Below are positions 46,268 through 55,205 of a stretch of DNA of 64,000 nucleotides, in pieces (the first letter of the stretch is position 1; every line of letters starts with the position of its first letter). A program made the translations under genes and the position numbers. A model generated the notes under the pieces. The model was not told the origin of the DNA, ran no database searches, and was given only the letters and a program-made list of their open reading frames with translations. This DNA is from Pseudomonas oryzicola (GTDB lineage: Bacteria; Pseudomonadota; Gammaproteobacteria; Pseudomonadales; Pseudomonadaceae), in the NCBI RefSeq assembly GCF_014269185.2, contig NZ_JABWRZ020000001.1, positions 1,389,001-1,453,000 of the forward strand, in the 5' to 3' direction.

Positions 46268-47187
46268 ACTTTTTCAACCTCCGGGCGGCCCAGGATGCCG
46301 GTCGGCCGGAATAGCAGGACAAGAACCAACAAGCCGAATGCCACCACGTCCTTGTACTGGTCGCCGAAGATATCGGCACCGAACGCTTCGGCCACGCCCA
46401 GCACCAGCCCGCCGAGCATGGCGCCCGGGATGCTGCCGATGCCACCCAGCACCGCTGCGGTGAAGGCCTTCAGGCCCACCAGGAAACCGGCGTTGGGGTT
46501 GATCACCCCGTACTGCATGCTCAGCAGCACGGCCGCCACTGCCGCCAGGGCGGCACCGATGACGAAGGTGAGGGCGATGATGTTGTTGGTGTTGATGCCC
46601 AGCAGGTTGGCCATCTTGATGTCCTCGGCGCAGGCGCGGCAGGCGCGGCCCAGGCGGGAACGGGAGATGAACAGGGTGAGGCAGGTCATGGCCACCAGGG
46701 TGACCACGAACACCAGGATCTGCATGTAGGAAACCAGAACTTCTTCCGCACCGCCCGGCCCGAAGGAGAAGCTTCCGGGGATCAGGTTGGGGATGGACTT
46801 GTCCTTGGAGTCTTGCGACAGCAAGACGGTGTTCTGCAGGAAGATCGACATGCCGATGGCGGAAATCAGCGGGATCAGCCGGTTGCTGTTGCGCAGGGGG
46901 CGGTAGGCGACGCGCTCAATACTGTAGCCATAGGCACTGGTGACGAAGATCGTCGCGACGAAGGCGACGGTCATCAGGATCGGCAGCGAATGGATACCCA
47001 TCATGGCCAGGCCCGCCAGGGCGATGAAGGCCACGTAGGAACCGATCATGTACACCTCGCCGTGGGCGAAGTTGATCATGCCAATGATGCCGTACACCAT
47101 CGTGTAGCCGATGGCGATCAAGGCATAGGTGCTGCCAATGGTCAATCCATTAACCAGTTGTTGGAAGAAATGGTAGATCTCAGGCAT
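46264..47187 (-). CDS. livH: Branched-chain amino acid ABC transporter permease LivH
   Basis: A 307-residue inner-membrane permease. Family segments are [35 protein letters not shown] and the coupling-helix [20 protein letters not shown]. The ATG at 47187 gives [16 protein letters not shown]; the 40-residue upstream extension in the same frame is not coding. BraD in P. aeruginosa. It follows livK across 185 bases that contain a hairpin. Confidence 0.96.
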   Translation of the reverse strand: MPEIYHFFQQLVNGLTIGSTYALIAIGYTMVYGIIGMINFAHGEVYMIGSYVAFIALAGLAMMGIHSLPILMTVAFVATIFVTSAYGYSIERVAYRPLRNSNRLIPLISAIGMSIFLQNTVLLSQDSKDKSIPNLIPGSFSFGPGGAEEVLVSYMQILVFVVTLVAMTCLTLFISRSRLGRACRACAEDIKMANLLGINTNNIIALTFVIGAALAAVAAVLLSMQYGVINPNAGFLVGLKAFTAAVLGGIGSIPGAMLGGLVLGVAEAFGADIFGDQYKDVVAFGLLVLVLLFRPTGILGRPEVEKV

Positions 47188-47323
47188 TACAGCGCTCCTA
47201 AAAACCTGATTTGCATTTCGCTGGCGGGGGTACGGCCAGGAAACCGCGGGTGACGGTTTTAAGATTTTCAGGTGAACCTGCCCCCGGATCGCGGGGATCA
47301 GGCCCATGAACCTCGTAAAACAA

Positions 47324-47347
47324 AGCCCACTGCTCGCACAGTGGGCT
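47324..47347 (-). terminator. Hairpin between livK and livH
   Basis: On the minus strand, AGCCCACTG, loop, CAGTGGGCT and then TTTGTTTTA, 26 bases after the livK stop. It looks like a leaky intrinsic terminator that keeps binding-protein mRNA more abundant than permease mRNA. Confidence 0.75.
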
Positions 47348-47372
47348 CCTAGGTCAGCTATTAGTCACGCAG

Positions 47373-48488
47373 TTACTGAGGGGAGACTTCGGTCTTCGGC
47401 TTGCCGAAGTGCCATTCGTAGACCACGAACTTGAAGTCTTTCAGGTCGCCTTTGGCGTCGAAGGAAAGGTCGCCGGTCGGGGTCTTGAAGGTACCGGCGT
47501 GGATGGCCTCGGCCACCTTGTCGGTGTCTTCGGACTTGGCAGCCTTGATGCCCTGGGCGATCAGTTCGACAGCCGAGTAGGCCGGGAACACGAACGGGCC
47601 GCTTGGGTCCTTGCCGTCAGCCTTGATGGCTTCGACGATCTTCTTGTTCGCAGGGTCTGCGTCGAACGACTTCGGCAGGGTCACCAGCAGGCCTTCGGAG
47701 GCGTTCTGGGCGATCTGCGAGATGGAGTCGTTGCCCACGCCTTCCGGGCCCATGAACTTGGCTTTCAGGCCTTTTTCCTGAGCCTGGCGCAGGATCAGGC
47801 CCAGCTCTGGGTGGTAGCCGCCGTAGTAGACGAAGTCGACGTTGTTCTGCTTGAGCTTCTGGATGATCGAGGAGAAGTCCTTGTCACCGGCGTTCAGGCC
47901 TTCGAACACGGCAACCTTGGTGCCTTTTTTCTCGAGGGTCTGCTTGACCGCAGTGGCGATACCTTCACCGTACTGCTGCTTGTCGTGCAGTACCGCAACC
48001 ACTTTCGGCTTGACGTGGTCGGCAATGTAGTTGCCGGCTGCCGGGCCCTGGGCGCTGTCCAGGCCGATGGTGCGGAAGACCAGCTTGTAGCCACGGGCGG
48101 TGATTTCCGGCGAGGTGGCGGCGGGGGTGATCATGATCACGCCTTCGTCTTCGTAGATATCGGACGCTGGCTGGGTGGAGCTGGAGCACAGGTGGCCGAT
48201 GACGAACTTGACGCCGTCGTTGACCACTTTGTTGGCGATTGCAACGGCCTGTTTAGGGTCGCAGGCGTCGTCGTATTCCTTGGCTTCGAGCATCTTGCCA
48301 TCCACGCCGCCCGCGGCGTTGATATCTTTGATGGCCTGCTTGGCGCCGATGAACTGCATGTCGCCGTACTGGGTTACAGGGCCGGTTTTAGGGCCTGCAA
48401 TCCCGATCTTGATGGTATCAGCGGCAAACGAATGGCTGGCTACCCCGGCCAGAACCATTGCGGCGAACAGCTTGGAAATCTTGATCAT
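47373..48488 (-). CDS. livK: Branched-chain amino acid binding protein LivK/BraC
   Basis: A 371-residue periplasmic binding protein with signal peptide MIKISKLFAAMVLAGVASHSFA. Family features are KIGIAGPKTGPVTQYGDMQF at the mature N-terminus, a paired cysteine (CDPKQAV... HLCSSS) and GYHPELGLILRQAQEKGL. It captures leucine, isoleucine, valine (and alanine in P. aeruginosa BraC). GGAG precedes the ATG by seven bases. Confidence 0.96.
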   Translation of the reverse strand: MIKISKLFAAMVLAGVASHSFAADTIKIGIAGPKTGPVTQYGDMQFIGAKQAIKDINAAGGVDGKMLEAKEYDDACDPKQAVAIANKVVNDGVKFVIGHLCSSSTQPASDIYEDEGVIMITPAATSPEITARGYKLVFRTIGLDSAQGPAAGNYIADHVKPKVVAVLHDKQQYGEGIATAVKQTLEKKGTKVAVFEGLNAGDKDFSSIIQKLKQNNVDFVYYGGYHPELGLILRQAQEKGLKAKFMGPEGVGNDSISQIAQNASEGLLVTLPKSFDADPANKKIVEAIKADGKDPSGPFVFPAYSAVELIAQGIKAAKSEDTDKVAEAIHAGTFKTPTGDLSFDAKGDLKDFKFVVYEWHFGKPKTEVSPQ

Positions 48489-48846
48489 AGTGCTCCACTC
48501 ATTCTGTTGTAATTCTTATAGTCCTGGCGGCCAGGGCTACAGACCGGGCGGGATTTGCGGCGTGGCCATGCCAACGCGCAAGCCCACCTTCCCCCGGAAC
48601 ATGTCCCGGAACTGTACCGGTACAGTGTAGAGCGCTGTCCAAGCGCTTGAAAAGCGTTCGAAAAGTGCCTGTTTCCTGGGTTGTCGCATGGTCGACATAA
48701 AGATATAAAAAGGCGCCATTCAGCTGCCAGCATCTACGATCCCACCCCGTAACTCCGGGATCCGTCGACCAAATTACATATTTGAAACCGGGTTTTTCTG
48801 CAAAAATGCCGGCCTTTTAATTGACCGATTTCTGCGGATACCGCCC
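48489..48846. promoter_or_regulatory. livK promoter region with a 16-bp palindrome
   Basis: About 360 bases without a gene. ACTGTACCGGTACAGT at 48611-48626 is a perfect palindrome about 125 bases upstream of livK. Beside it lie repeated AGCG(C/T)T(T/C)GAAA elements (48641-48666). These are candidate regulator sites for the transporter. The right-hand part (48740-48846) leads the DUF2288 gene. Confidence 0.5.
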
Positions 48847-49158
48847 ATGACTGATCACACAAGCACCCTCTATGCCAAATTGCTTGGCGAGACGGCAATC
48901 ATCGAATGGAAAGCGCTGGAGCGTTTCTGGGCCAAGGGTGACCTGATTTGGGTCGACCCGAGCCTGGACCTGATCACCGTTGCCGAGGCGATGGCCGAGA
49001 ATCGCAGCGAAATCTTCGCCAAGTGGCGTAGTGATGGCACTGTTGGCCCGGTGACGGCCGAGCAGGCCCTGGACCTGCAAAGCCGCGATCCAGAGATCTG
49101 GGCCGTGGTGGTTTCACCGTTCATCGTGATCCAGGTGAAGCGCCCGGCAGAAGCGTGA
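48847..49158 (+). CDS. DUF2288 family protein
   Basis: A 103-residue cytoplasmic protein of the DUF2288 family, with LYAKLLGETAIIEWKALERFWAKG and IWAVVVSPFIVIQVKR as signatures. Length is typical. No function is known. It reads toward a REP pair. Confidence 0.88.
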   Translation: MTDHTSTLYAKLLGETAIIEWKALERFWAKGDLIWVDPSLDLITVAEAMAENRSEIFAKWRSDGTVGPVTAEQALDLQSRDPEIWAVVVSPFIVIQVKRPAEA

Positions 49159-49292
49159 TCGTTTTTGGTGCGCGAAAATGCGCAGCAGCTCCGTTCTGGT
49201 GCTTGAAGGCGCTCAAGGCGAGTAGAGGTAAGTAACAATTCGGCGTGGCGGTAACATTTTACGGGATGCGTAATGGGGGGCTGCCTTGCAGC

Positions 49293-49378
49293 CCTTCGCG
49301 GGCATGCCCGCTCCCACAGGTCAGATGTTGCTCTTCAGACCAGCGCTGGTCCTGTGGGAGCGGGCGCGCCCGCGAAGG
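49293..49378. repeat. Inverted pair of Pseudomonas REP elements
   Basis: CCTTCGCGGGCATGCCCGCTCCCACAGG-like arm at 49293-49320 (split: CCTTCGCGGGC, then ATGCCCGCTCCCACAGG) and its near-complement at 49351-49378. This head-to-head pair is the typical REP arrangement of P. putida. It lies downstream of the DUF2288 gene and just before a HIBADH-family gene. Confidence 0.93.
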
Positions 49379-49423
49379 CCGCAAAGCGGCCCGGATCGAT
49401 ATCGAATTTGTCCGGAGTCATTG

Positions 49424-50311
49424 ATGAACTCAAAACTACCTTCGCTTGGATTCGCCGGCATCGGCCTGATGGGCCTGCCTATGTGTCGGCGCCTGCTGGC
49501 AGCGGGTTACCCGCTGACGGTATGGAACCGCAGCCCGGACAAGTGCGCTGCACTGGTCGCGGCTGGCGCGCGCCTGGCCAGCAGCCCTGCCGAACTGTGC
49601 CGCGACAGCGACATGGTGCTGCTGTGCCTGGCCGACACGGCCGTGGTCCGCGAGGTGGTGTTCGGCGAGCAAGGTATTGCCCAGGGCGGACGCAGCGGCC
49701 AGTTACTGGTCGATTTCTCCAGCCTGGAACCCACCGCGACGCGAGAAATGGCCGCCGAGCTCGCGGCCCTGTGCGGCATGGCCTGGCTGGATGCCCCTGT
49801 GTCAGGCGGCACACCGGGTGCCGAAGCCGGTACCTTGGCGATCATGGTCGGTGGCGCAGCGGCGGACCTGGAGCGCGCGCGCCCGGTGTTGCAGGTGCTT
49901 GGCCAGCGCGTGACGCACATGGGCGCGGTGGGGGCAGGGCAGGTAACCAAGGCCTGCAACCAGATGATCGTGGCGTGCAATGCCCTGGTCATCGCCGAAG
50001 TGGTGGCGTTGGCTGAGCAGTCTGGGGTGGATGCGACCCTGATCGCCGAAGCACTGGCTGGTGGCTTTGCCGATTCCAGGCCGCTGCAGATCCTCGCGCC
50101 GCAAATGGCCGAGAGCCGCTTCGAACCGATCAAATGGCACGTGCGCACGCTGCTCAAGGATCTTGATAGCGCGGTGAAGCTGTCCCGCGAGCAAGGCTCG
50201 GCGACGCCACTCAGTGGCCTGGCCGCACAGCTGATGCGCTTGCATGCAAGCCAGGGCTACCTGGAAAAAGATCCGGCGACCCTGGTCGAACTTTACCGCA
50301 GCAAGGGTTGA
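49424..50311 (+). CDS. 3-hydroxyisobutyrate dehydrogenase-family NAD(P)-dependent oxidoreductase
   Basis: A 295-residue beta-hydroxyacid dehydrogenase. The N-terminal Rossmann motif is GFAGIGLMGLPM, the substrate-binding DAPVSGGTPGA and the catalytic lysine in GAGQVTKACNQ are intact. Substrates in the family include 3-hydroxyisobutyrate, tartronate semialdehyde and succinic semialdehyde. Valine breakdown is a fair guess given the nearby transporter, but the two are not co-transcribed. The ATG at 49424 has CCGGAG nine bases upstream. Confidence 0.9.
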   Translation: MNSKLPSLGFAGIGLMGLPMCRRLLAAGYPLTVWNRSPDKCAALVAAGARLASSPAELCRDSDMVLLCLADTAVVREVVFGEQGIAQGGRSGQLLVDFSSLEPTATREMAAELAALCGMAWLDAPVSGGTPGAEAGTLAIMVGGAAADLERARPVLQVLGQRVTHMGAVGAGQVTKACNQMIVACNALVIAEVVALAEQSGVDATLIAEALAGGFADSRPLQILAPQMAESRFEPIKWHVRTLLKDLDSAVKLSREQGSATPLSGLAAQLMRLHASQGYLEKDPATLVELYRSKG

Positions 50312-50373
50312 CTACACCGCTGGTTGCTGCAGCCGCTCCGGCAGCTGCAGTGCCACAGCGGCGCAGGGCGACC

Positions 50374-50391
50374 TGGCAGGCTAGCCTGCCA
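50374..50391. repeat. 18-bp palindrome across the rapA stop codon
   Basis: TGGCAGGCTAGCCTGCCA is a perfect palindrome that includes the rapA stop codon. It may fold at the transcript end. No T-run follows. Confidence 0.45.
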
Positions 50392-53227
50392 CCAGCACGC
50401 GGATGGCTTCCAGGCGCAGGGCCGCTTTTTCCAGCATCGCCAGGCCCTCTTCACGCTGCTTGCGCAGCGCCTCGATCTCGCTGTCGCGCACGCTCGGGTT
50501 GACCGCTTGCAGTGCAACCAGGCGGGCCAGCTCTTCATCAGCTTCCGCCGCCAGGCGGCGCTGGGCTTCGGCCACGCGCTCGACGTGGGCCGGCAGGACT
50601 TTGGCCTCGCCACTGCTGATGCGCTTGGCCAGCACGTCGCGTTGCGCCTGGACGAACTTGTTGGCGCTGGCGCGCGGTACGCTCTCGAGCTGGTCGTTGA
50701 GGGTTTCGAAAGCCACGCGTGATGCCAGGTCGTTGCCGTTGGCATCGAGCAGGCAGCGCAGTGCCGCCGGTGGCAGGTAACGGCCCAGCTGCAGGCTGCG
50801 CGGCGCCACCACTTCACTGACGAACAACAGCTCAAGCAGCACGGTGCCGGGCTTGAGCGCCTTGTTCTTGATCAGCGCCACGGCGGTATTACCCATCGAG
50901 CCGGACAGCACCAGGTCCATGCCGCCTTGCACCATCGGGTGTTCCCAGGTGAGGAACTGCATGTCCTCGCGCGACAGGGCCTGGCCACGGTCGTAGGTAA
51001 TGGTCACGCCTTCGTCGTCACCCAGCGGGAAGCTGGCGTCGAGCATCTTCTCGCTCGGCTTGAGGATCAGGGCGTTTTCCGAATGGTCTTCGCTGTCGAT
51101 GCCGAACGCGTCGAACAGGGTTTCCATGTAGATCGGCAGGGCGAACTGGTCGTCCTGTTCGAGAATCGCCTCGACCAGTGCCTGGCCTTCACCGCCACCG
51201 CCGGAGTTCAGTTCCAGCAGGCGGTCGCGGCCGGTATGCAGTTCGGCTTCCAGGCGTTCGCGCTCGCTGCGGGCATCGGCTACCAGCGCTTCCCAGGCCT
51301 TGCTTTCGCCCCCTTCGAGCAGCGGCAGCAGGCGCGGGCCGAACTGGTGCTGCAGGGCGTTGCCGGTCGGGCAGGTGTTGAGGAAGGCGTTGAGGCCCTG
51401 GTGGTACCACTGGAACAGGCGCTCCTGTGGGCTGTCCTGCAGATACGGGATGTGCAACTGGATGGTGTGCTTCTGGCCGATGCGGTCGAGGCGGCCGATG
51501 CGCTGTTCAAGCAGGTCCGGATGCGCCGGCAGGTCGAACATCACCAGGTGGTGGGCAAACTGGAAGTTGCGGCCTTCGCTACCGATTTCGGAGCAGATCA
51601 GTACCTGTGCGCCGAATTCTTCGTCGGCGAAGTAGGCGGCGGCACGGTCGCGTTCGAGGATGCTCATGCCCTCATGGAACACCGAGGCCGGGATGCCGGA
51701 GCGCACGCGCAGGGCGTCTTCCAGGTCCATCGCGGTTTCGGCATGAGCGCAAATCACCAGCACCTTGGTGCGCTTGAGCATCTTCAGGGTGTCGATCAAC
51801 CAGTCGACGCGCGGGTCGAAACGCCACCAGCGCTCGTCGTCGGCCACCTCCCCCTGGGCCTGGAAGGCGACTTCCGGGTACAGCTCGGCATGCTCGCCGG
51901 CTGGCAGGTCGCGGTATTGCTCGGGCGTGGCCAGCGGGTAAGGGTGCAGTTGGCGCTCAGGGAAGCCCTGGATGGCCGCGCGGGTGTTGCGGAACAGCAC
52001 GCGGCCGGTGCCGTGGCGGTCGAGCAGCTCGCGGATCAAGCGTGCGCTGGCCTGGGTGTCGCCGTCGCTGACGGCGGCCAGCAGGGCTTCGCCTTCGGCA
52101 CCGAGGAAGCCCTGGATGGTAGCGTGGGCCTGGGGGGACAGGCGACCTTCGTCGAGCAATTCCTGAACGGCTTCAGCCACCGGGCGATAATGCTCGCTCT
52201 CGGCGCGGAAGGCCGCCAGGTCATGGAAACGGTTGGGGTCGAGCAGACGCAAGCGGGCGAAGTGGCTGTCCTGGCCGAGCTGTTCGGGAGTGGCGGTGAG
52301 CAGCAGCACGCCCGGGATTACCTGGGCCAGCTGTTCGACCAGGCCATATTCGGCACTGGCCTGGTCTTCGTGCCAGACCAGGTGGTGGGCTTCGTCGACT
52401 ACCATCAGGTCCCAGCCGGCGGCGAACAGCGCGTCCTGGGCCTTTTCGTCGTCGACCAGCCACTCCAGGGCCACCAGCGCCAGCTGGGCATCCTCGAACG
52501 GGTTGCTGGCATCGCTTTCGATGAAGCGTTCTGCGTCGAACAGCGCCACCTGCAGGTTGAAGCGCCGGCGCATCTCCACCAGCCACTGGTGCTGGAGGTT
52601 TTCCGGTACCAGGATCAGTACCCGGCTGGCGCGCCCCGACAGCAGCTGACGGTGAATCACCAGGCCGGCCTCGATGGTCTTGCCCAGGCCCACTTCGTCG
52701 GCGAGCAGTACACGCGGCGCGCTGCGGTCAGCCACCTCGCGGGCGATGTGCAACTGGTGGGCGATGGGCTGGGCGCGGCAGCCACCCAGGCCCCACAGCG
52801 CCGACTGCATCTGTTTGCTGGTGTGCTGCAGGGTGTTGTAGCGCAGGCTGAACCACGACAGCGGGTCGATCTGCCCGGCGAACAGACGGTCGCTGGCCAG
52901 GCGGAACTGGATGAAGTTCGACAGCTGGGTTTCTGGCAGGGTGCGTGGCTGGTTCTGCCCGTCCAGGCCGTGGTAGACCATCAGCCCGTCGATGTCCTCG
53001 ACCTCGCGCACGGTCAGCTTCCAGCCTTCGAAGTGGGTGATCTGGTCACCTGGCGAGAAGCGCACGCGGGTCAGCGGCGCGTTGCGCAGGGAATACTGGC
53101 GGGTGTCGCCAGTGGCCGGGTAGAGCACGGTCAACAGGCGGCCATCCTGCGCCAGGATGGTACCCAGGCCGAGCTCGGCTTCGCTGTCGCTGATCCAGCG
53201 TTGCCCCGGTTGATACTGCTGCGCCAT
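50381..53227 (-). CDS. rapA: RNA polymerase-associated ATPase RapA (HepA)
   Basis: A 948-residue Swi2/Snf2 ATPase that binds RNA polymerase and helps recycle it. The N-terminal Tudor-like domains ([21 protein letters not shown]) are followed by Walker [15 protein letters not shown], the DEAH motif [10 protein letters not shown], and C-terminal helicase motifs [13 protein letters not shown] and [11 protein letters not shown]. Length is typical. It stands alone on its strand. Confidence 0.97.
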   Translation of the reverse strand: MAQQYQPGQRWISDSEAELGLGTILAQDGRLLTVLYPATGDTRQYSLRNAPLTRVRFSPGDQITHFEGWKLTVREVEDIDGLMVYHGLDGQNQPRTLPETQLSNFIQFRLASDRLFAGQIDPLSWFSLRYNTLQHTSKQMQSALWGLGGCRAQPIAHQLHIAREVADRSAPRVLLADEVGLGKTIEAGLVIHRQLLSGRASRVLILVPENLQHQWLVEMRRRFNLQVALFDAERFIESDASNPFEDAQLALVALEWLVDDEKAQDALFAAGWDLMVVDEAHHLVWHEDQASAEYGLVEQLAQVIPGVLLLTATPEQLGQDSHFARLRLLDPNRFHDLAAFRAESEHYRPVAEAVQELLDEGRLSPQAHATIQGFLGAEGEALLAAVSDGDTQASARLIRELLDRHGTGRVLFRNTRAAIQGFPERQLHPYPLATPEQYRDLPAGEHAELYPEVAFQAQGEVADDERWWRFDPRVDWLIDTLKMLKRTKVLVICAHAETAMDLEDALRVRSGIPASVFHEGMSILERDRAAAYFADEEFGAQVLICSEIGSEGRNFQFAHHLVMFDLPAHPDLLEQRIGRLDRIGQKHTIQLHIPYLQDSPQERLFQWYHQGLNAFLNTCPTGNALQHQFGPRLLPLLEGGESKAWEALVADARSERERLEAELHTGRDRLLELNSGGGGEGQALVEAILEQDDQFALPIYMETLFDAFGIDSEDHSENALILKPSEKMLDASFPLGDDEGVTITYDRGQALSREDMQFLTWEHPMVQGGMDLVLSGSMGNTAVALIKNKALKPGTVLLELLFVSEVVAPRSLQLGRYLPPAALRCLLDANGNDLASRVAFETLNDQLESVPRASANKFVQAQRDVLAKRISSGEAKVLPAHVERVAEAQRRLAAEADEELARLVALQAVNPSVRDSEIEALRKQREEGLAMLEKAALRLEAIRVLVAG

Positions 53228-53402
53228 ACTGCCTGAACTCCCGCGATGAAAAAGCCGATTATGTTAACGGATCGGCCGGTCGGACCAAAGTGCCGAGCGC
53301 ACCGAAAGATGCGCAAATTCAGCAACAGGCCGCCACAGGCCAAGCCACAGTCTAGCCGTTTCATCGCTCATACCGTGCGGCTGAAGAGGGCCTCGGATCA
53401 CC

Positions 53403-54098
53403 ATGTCTGCCAAGCACCGCTGGATCAGCACCTCGATGGCCGTGGGCAGCCTGTTGCTGCTGGCCGCCTGCGAGCAGAAAAACTTTGCAACCTTGCCCGC
53501 CATTCCGATGGAGCAGCTCGAGGTACTGGGCGTGCAGACGCCGATCAAGAGCGTGCATTTTCGTGACCGCGACGGTGAAGGCCTGCTGGTACTGAGCCGC
53601 AGCGATGGCCAGGCCAGCGACCCGGAAAGTGAACAGGAAGTGGACAAGGTGGTACTCAAGGCCACCTTGTACGGGCGTAGCGCCGAAAGCGACGCGTTCA
53701 AGGCGCGCTGGCAGATCGAGCAGGAAACCACCTGCCCGGGGCTGGACCTGGATGTGGATTTCTACAACGATGTCAGTGATGTCAGCGACCTGAACAAGGA
53801 CGGCGTCGCCGAGGTGACGGTGGGCAGCCACGCCTTTTGCGGCGGCGGCATCGATCCGCACGACATCGCCATCGAGATGCGCGAAGGGCAGGCCAGCTAC
53901 ACCATCACCGGCCAGTCCCTGATCACCCCGGCGGGTGAAGAGCCGATCGGCGGTGAGCGCGAGGACAGCGCCTCGCTCAAATCCGCACCGCAGGTGCTGC
54001 GCGAGCATATGGACGCGGTCTGGCAGCAGGTTTACAAGCGGCCCTGGAGCGAGGCCAGCCCGCCCGCCGTGGATGATGCTGACGACGAAACCGAATAA
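53403..54098 (+). CDS. Hypothetical lipoprotein with calcium-binding-like loop
   Basis: A 231-residue lipoprotein (signal ending LLLLAAC). The middle contains DVSDLNKDGVAEVTVGSHAFC, which resembles the DxNxDGxxE loop of FG-GAP/EF-like repeats, as seen in proteins labelled surface-polysaccharide-related. The last 20 residues are acidic. Function unknown. The gene starts a run of small genes ending with the ccoM-like gene. Confidence 0.75.
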   Translation: MSAKHRWISTSMAVGSLLLLAACEQKNFATLPAIPMEQLEVLGVQTPIKSVHFRDRDGEGLLVLSRSDGQASDPESEQEVDKVVLKATLYGRSAESDAFKARWQIEQETTCPGLDLDVDFYNDVSDVSDLNKDGVAEVTVGSHAFCGGGIDPHDIAIEMREGQASYTITGQSLITPAGEEPIGGEREDSASLKSAPQVLREHMDAVWQQVYKRPWSEASPPAVDDADDETE

Positions 54099-54161
54099 CT
54101 GTTGTCCATGCCTTCAAGGTAAATCTGCGCCTGCCGATACAGAGGGCATAGGAGAACGTCC

Positions 54162-54488
54162 ATGTTGCCACCGATCATTCCGCTCAGTGCCGCTCCGGTG
54201 ACTTCACAACAAGATCCGGTCAAGCCGACCCCCGATATCAAACCGGTGGTACCGACGCAGCCTGCATCCAGTGAAAGTGCCATCGACCTCAAGCGCCAGC
54301 GTGACCCGCAGGAGCAGGCGCTGCTGCTGCGCGATGAGCAACGCCGCCAGCAACGCCGGCACAAGGACGACGACGAGCGCTACAGCGCGATGCCGGGTGA
54401 TGAGGTCAACGCCGACAACACCGTCCCGGTGGCGCCGTTGATGGGCGAGCATGCACGCCAAGGGCTGCTGGTGGACATCGAAGTCTGA
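54162..54488 (+). CDS. Hypothetical charged protein
   Basis: A 108-residue protein with a proline-rich N-terminus (PPIIPLSAAPVTSQQDPVKPTPDIKP trimmed to PVKPTPDIKPVVPTQP) and a charged, arginine/aspartate-rich middle (LRDEQRRQQRRHKDDDERY). AGGAG lies eight bases before the ATG. No domain is recognised. Conserved short proteins of this type occur in other Pseudomonas. Confidence 0.7.
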   Translation: MLPPIIPLSAAPVTSQQDPVKPTPDIKPVVPTQPASSESAIDLKRQRDPQEQALLLRDEQRRQQRRHKDDDERYSAMPGDEVNADNTVPVAPLMGEHARQGLLVDIEV

Positions 54489-54555
54489 GGTAGGGCTGGT
54501 CAGCGCCAGCGCCTGGCTTCATCATGCAAGTCTCAGTTGATCGTCGAGCCCGCCC

Positions 54556-54717
54556 ATGAGCCAAGACAACCTCATCGATTTCGATGCCGAACGCGCCAAG
54601 CGCGCCCACGACCTCAAGGAAAAGCGTCTGAACGAAATGCGCAATGCATTCGAACAGGCGCTGCCGCTGAACACCGGCAAGAAAAAGAAGCCCAAGGGCA
54701 AGCCGAAGAAGCGCTGA
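54556..54717 (+). CDS. Small basic hypothetical protein
   Basis: A 53-residue protein beginning MSQDNLIDFDAERAKRAHDL and ending in a very lysine-rich tail (KKKKPKGKPKKR). The first part likely forms an amphipathic helix. No strong ribosome site is visible, but the codon use is typical and the frame is clean. The tail suggests nucleic-acid or ribosome contact. It ends three bases before the first ANR-like site. Confidence 0.6.
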   Translation: MSQDNLIDFDAERAKRAHDLKEKRLNEMRNAFEQALPLNTGKKKKPKGKPKKR

Positions 54718-54720
54718 AAC

Positions 54721-54734
54721 TTGACGCAGGTCAA
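54721..54734. promoter_or_regulatory. Second ANR/FNR-like half-site pair
   Basis: TTGAC-GCAG-GTCAA is symmetric with the FNR/ANR spacing, 51 bases upstream of the better site at 54772. Confidence 0.5.
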
Positions 54735-54771
54735 CCCTGCACCCGCCTCGCGTGCCCGGCCCCGGGCACCA

Positions 54772-54785
54772 TTGACACCGATCAA
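54772..54785 (+). promoter_or_regulatory. ANR (FNR-type) box upstream of the ccoM-like gene
   Basis: TTGAC-ACCG-ATCAA matches the ANR/FNR consensus TTGAT-N4-ATCAA at nine of ten positions. A -10-like TAATGT at 54808-54813 lies where a class II activator promoter would need it (about 41.5 bases from a start near 54820). It predicts induction at low oxygen. Confidence 0.78.
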
Positions 54786-54852
54786 TTTTCCCGCCCCAGA
54801 CATTGGTTAATGTGCACCCATCGGACAACGGCAAACGAATGGGGAGGCCAGC

Positions 54853-54969
54853 ATGTTCTTCGACAATGTGGTTATCGCCGGAGTGGTAACGGTCGGGTTG
54901 ATGTTTGCATTCTTTGCCGGTCTGGGCATTTTCATCTGGAAGGACTCGAACAAGCGCAAGCCGCGCTGA
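54853..54969 (+). CDS. ccoM: CcoM-like small subunit of cbb3 cytochrome oxidase
   Basis: A 38-residue single-helix membrane protein, MFFDNVVIAGVVTVGLM and then AFFAGLGIFIWKDSNKRKPR. Its length, helix and basic C-terminus match CcoM, a small subunit described in the cbb3 oxidase of P. stutzeri and found in other Pseudomonas. It stands away from the ccoNOP genes. GGGGAGG lies about seven bases before the ATG. An ANR box in the promoter supports a role in low-oxygen respiration. Too short for routine ORF detection. Confidence 0.78.
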   Translation: MFFDNVVIAGVVTVGLMFAFFAGLGIFIWKDSNKRKPR

Positions 54970-55001
54970 CCTTCCGGGTACACGAGCACGCAAGGCATTT
55001 G

Positions 55002-55028
55002 GGGCGACTTCGGTCGCCCATTTTTTTT
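55002..55028 (+). terminator. Terminator of the ccoM-like gene
   Basis: GGGCGAC-TTCG-GTCGCCC followed by A and a run of eight Ts, 33 bases after the stop codon. A stable UUCG-type loop makes this a strong terminator. Confidence 0.95.
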
Positions 55029-55121
55029 GCCTGCGATTTGTGCCGACCTGGGTGCGATTCGTCTGCGAGCGGGATAGCGCGCGAACAGCTCGGTGCAGAA
55101 GATCTGTCAGCTATGAAGATG

Positions 55122-55135
55122 ATTAGCTAGCTAAT
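55122..55135. promoter_or_regulatory. SlyA/MarR-type palindrome before the efflux operon
   Basis: ATTAGCTAGCTAAT, a perfect palindrome. Its centre TTAGCTAGCTAA differs by one base from the SlyA consensus TTAGCAAGCTAA. It lies 70 bases before the first efflux gene. No MarR/SlyA gene is present nearby. Confidence 0.65.
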
Positions 55136-55205
55136 TAATAGGTTTCGCTTTATTCTCCTTCCCGTTGTCTATCTTTGAACAAGCCATCCCAGCAAGGTCC
55201 GCCTC

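Noticed and set aside
50927..53236. 769-residue open frame on the plus strand across rapA
   Set aside because: Antisense shadow of rapA; no motif, and composition rich in Gln, His and Val typical of reversed GC-rich genes.
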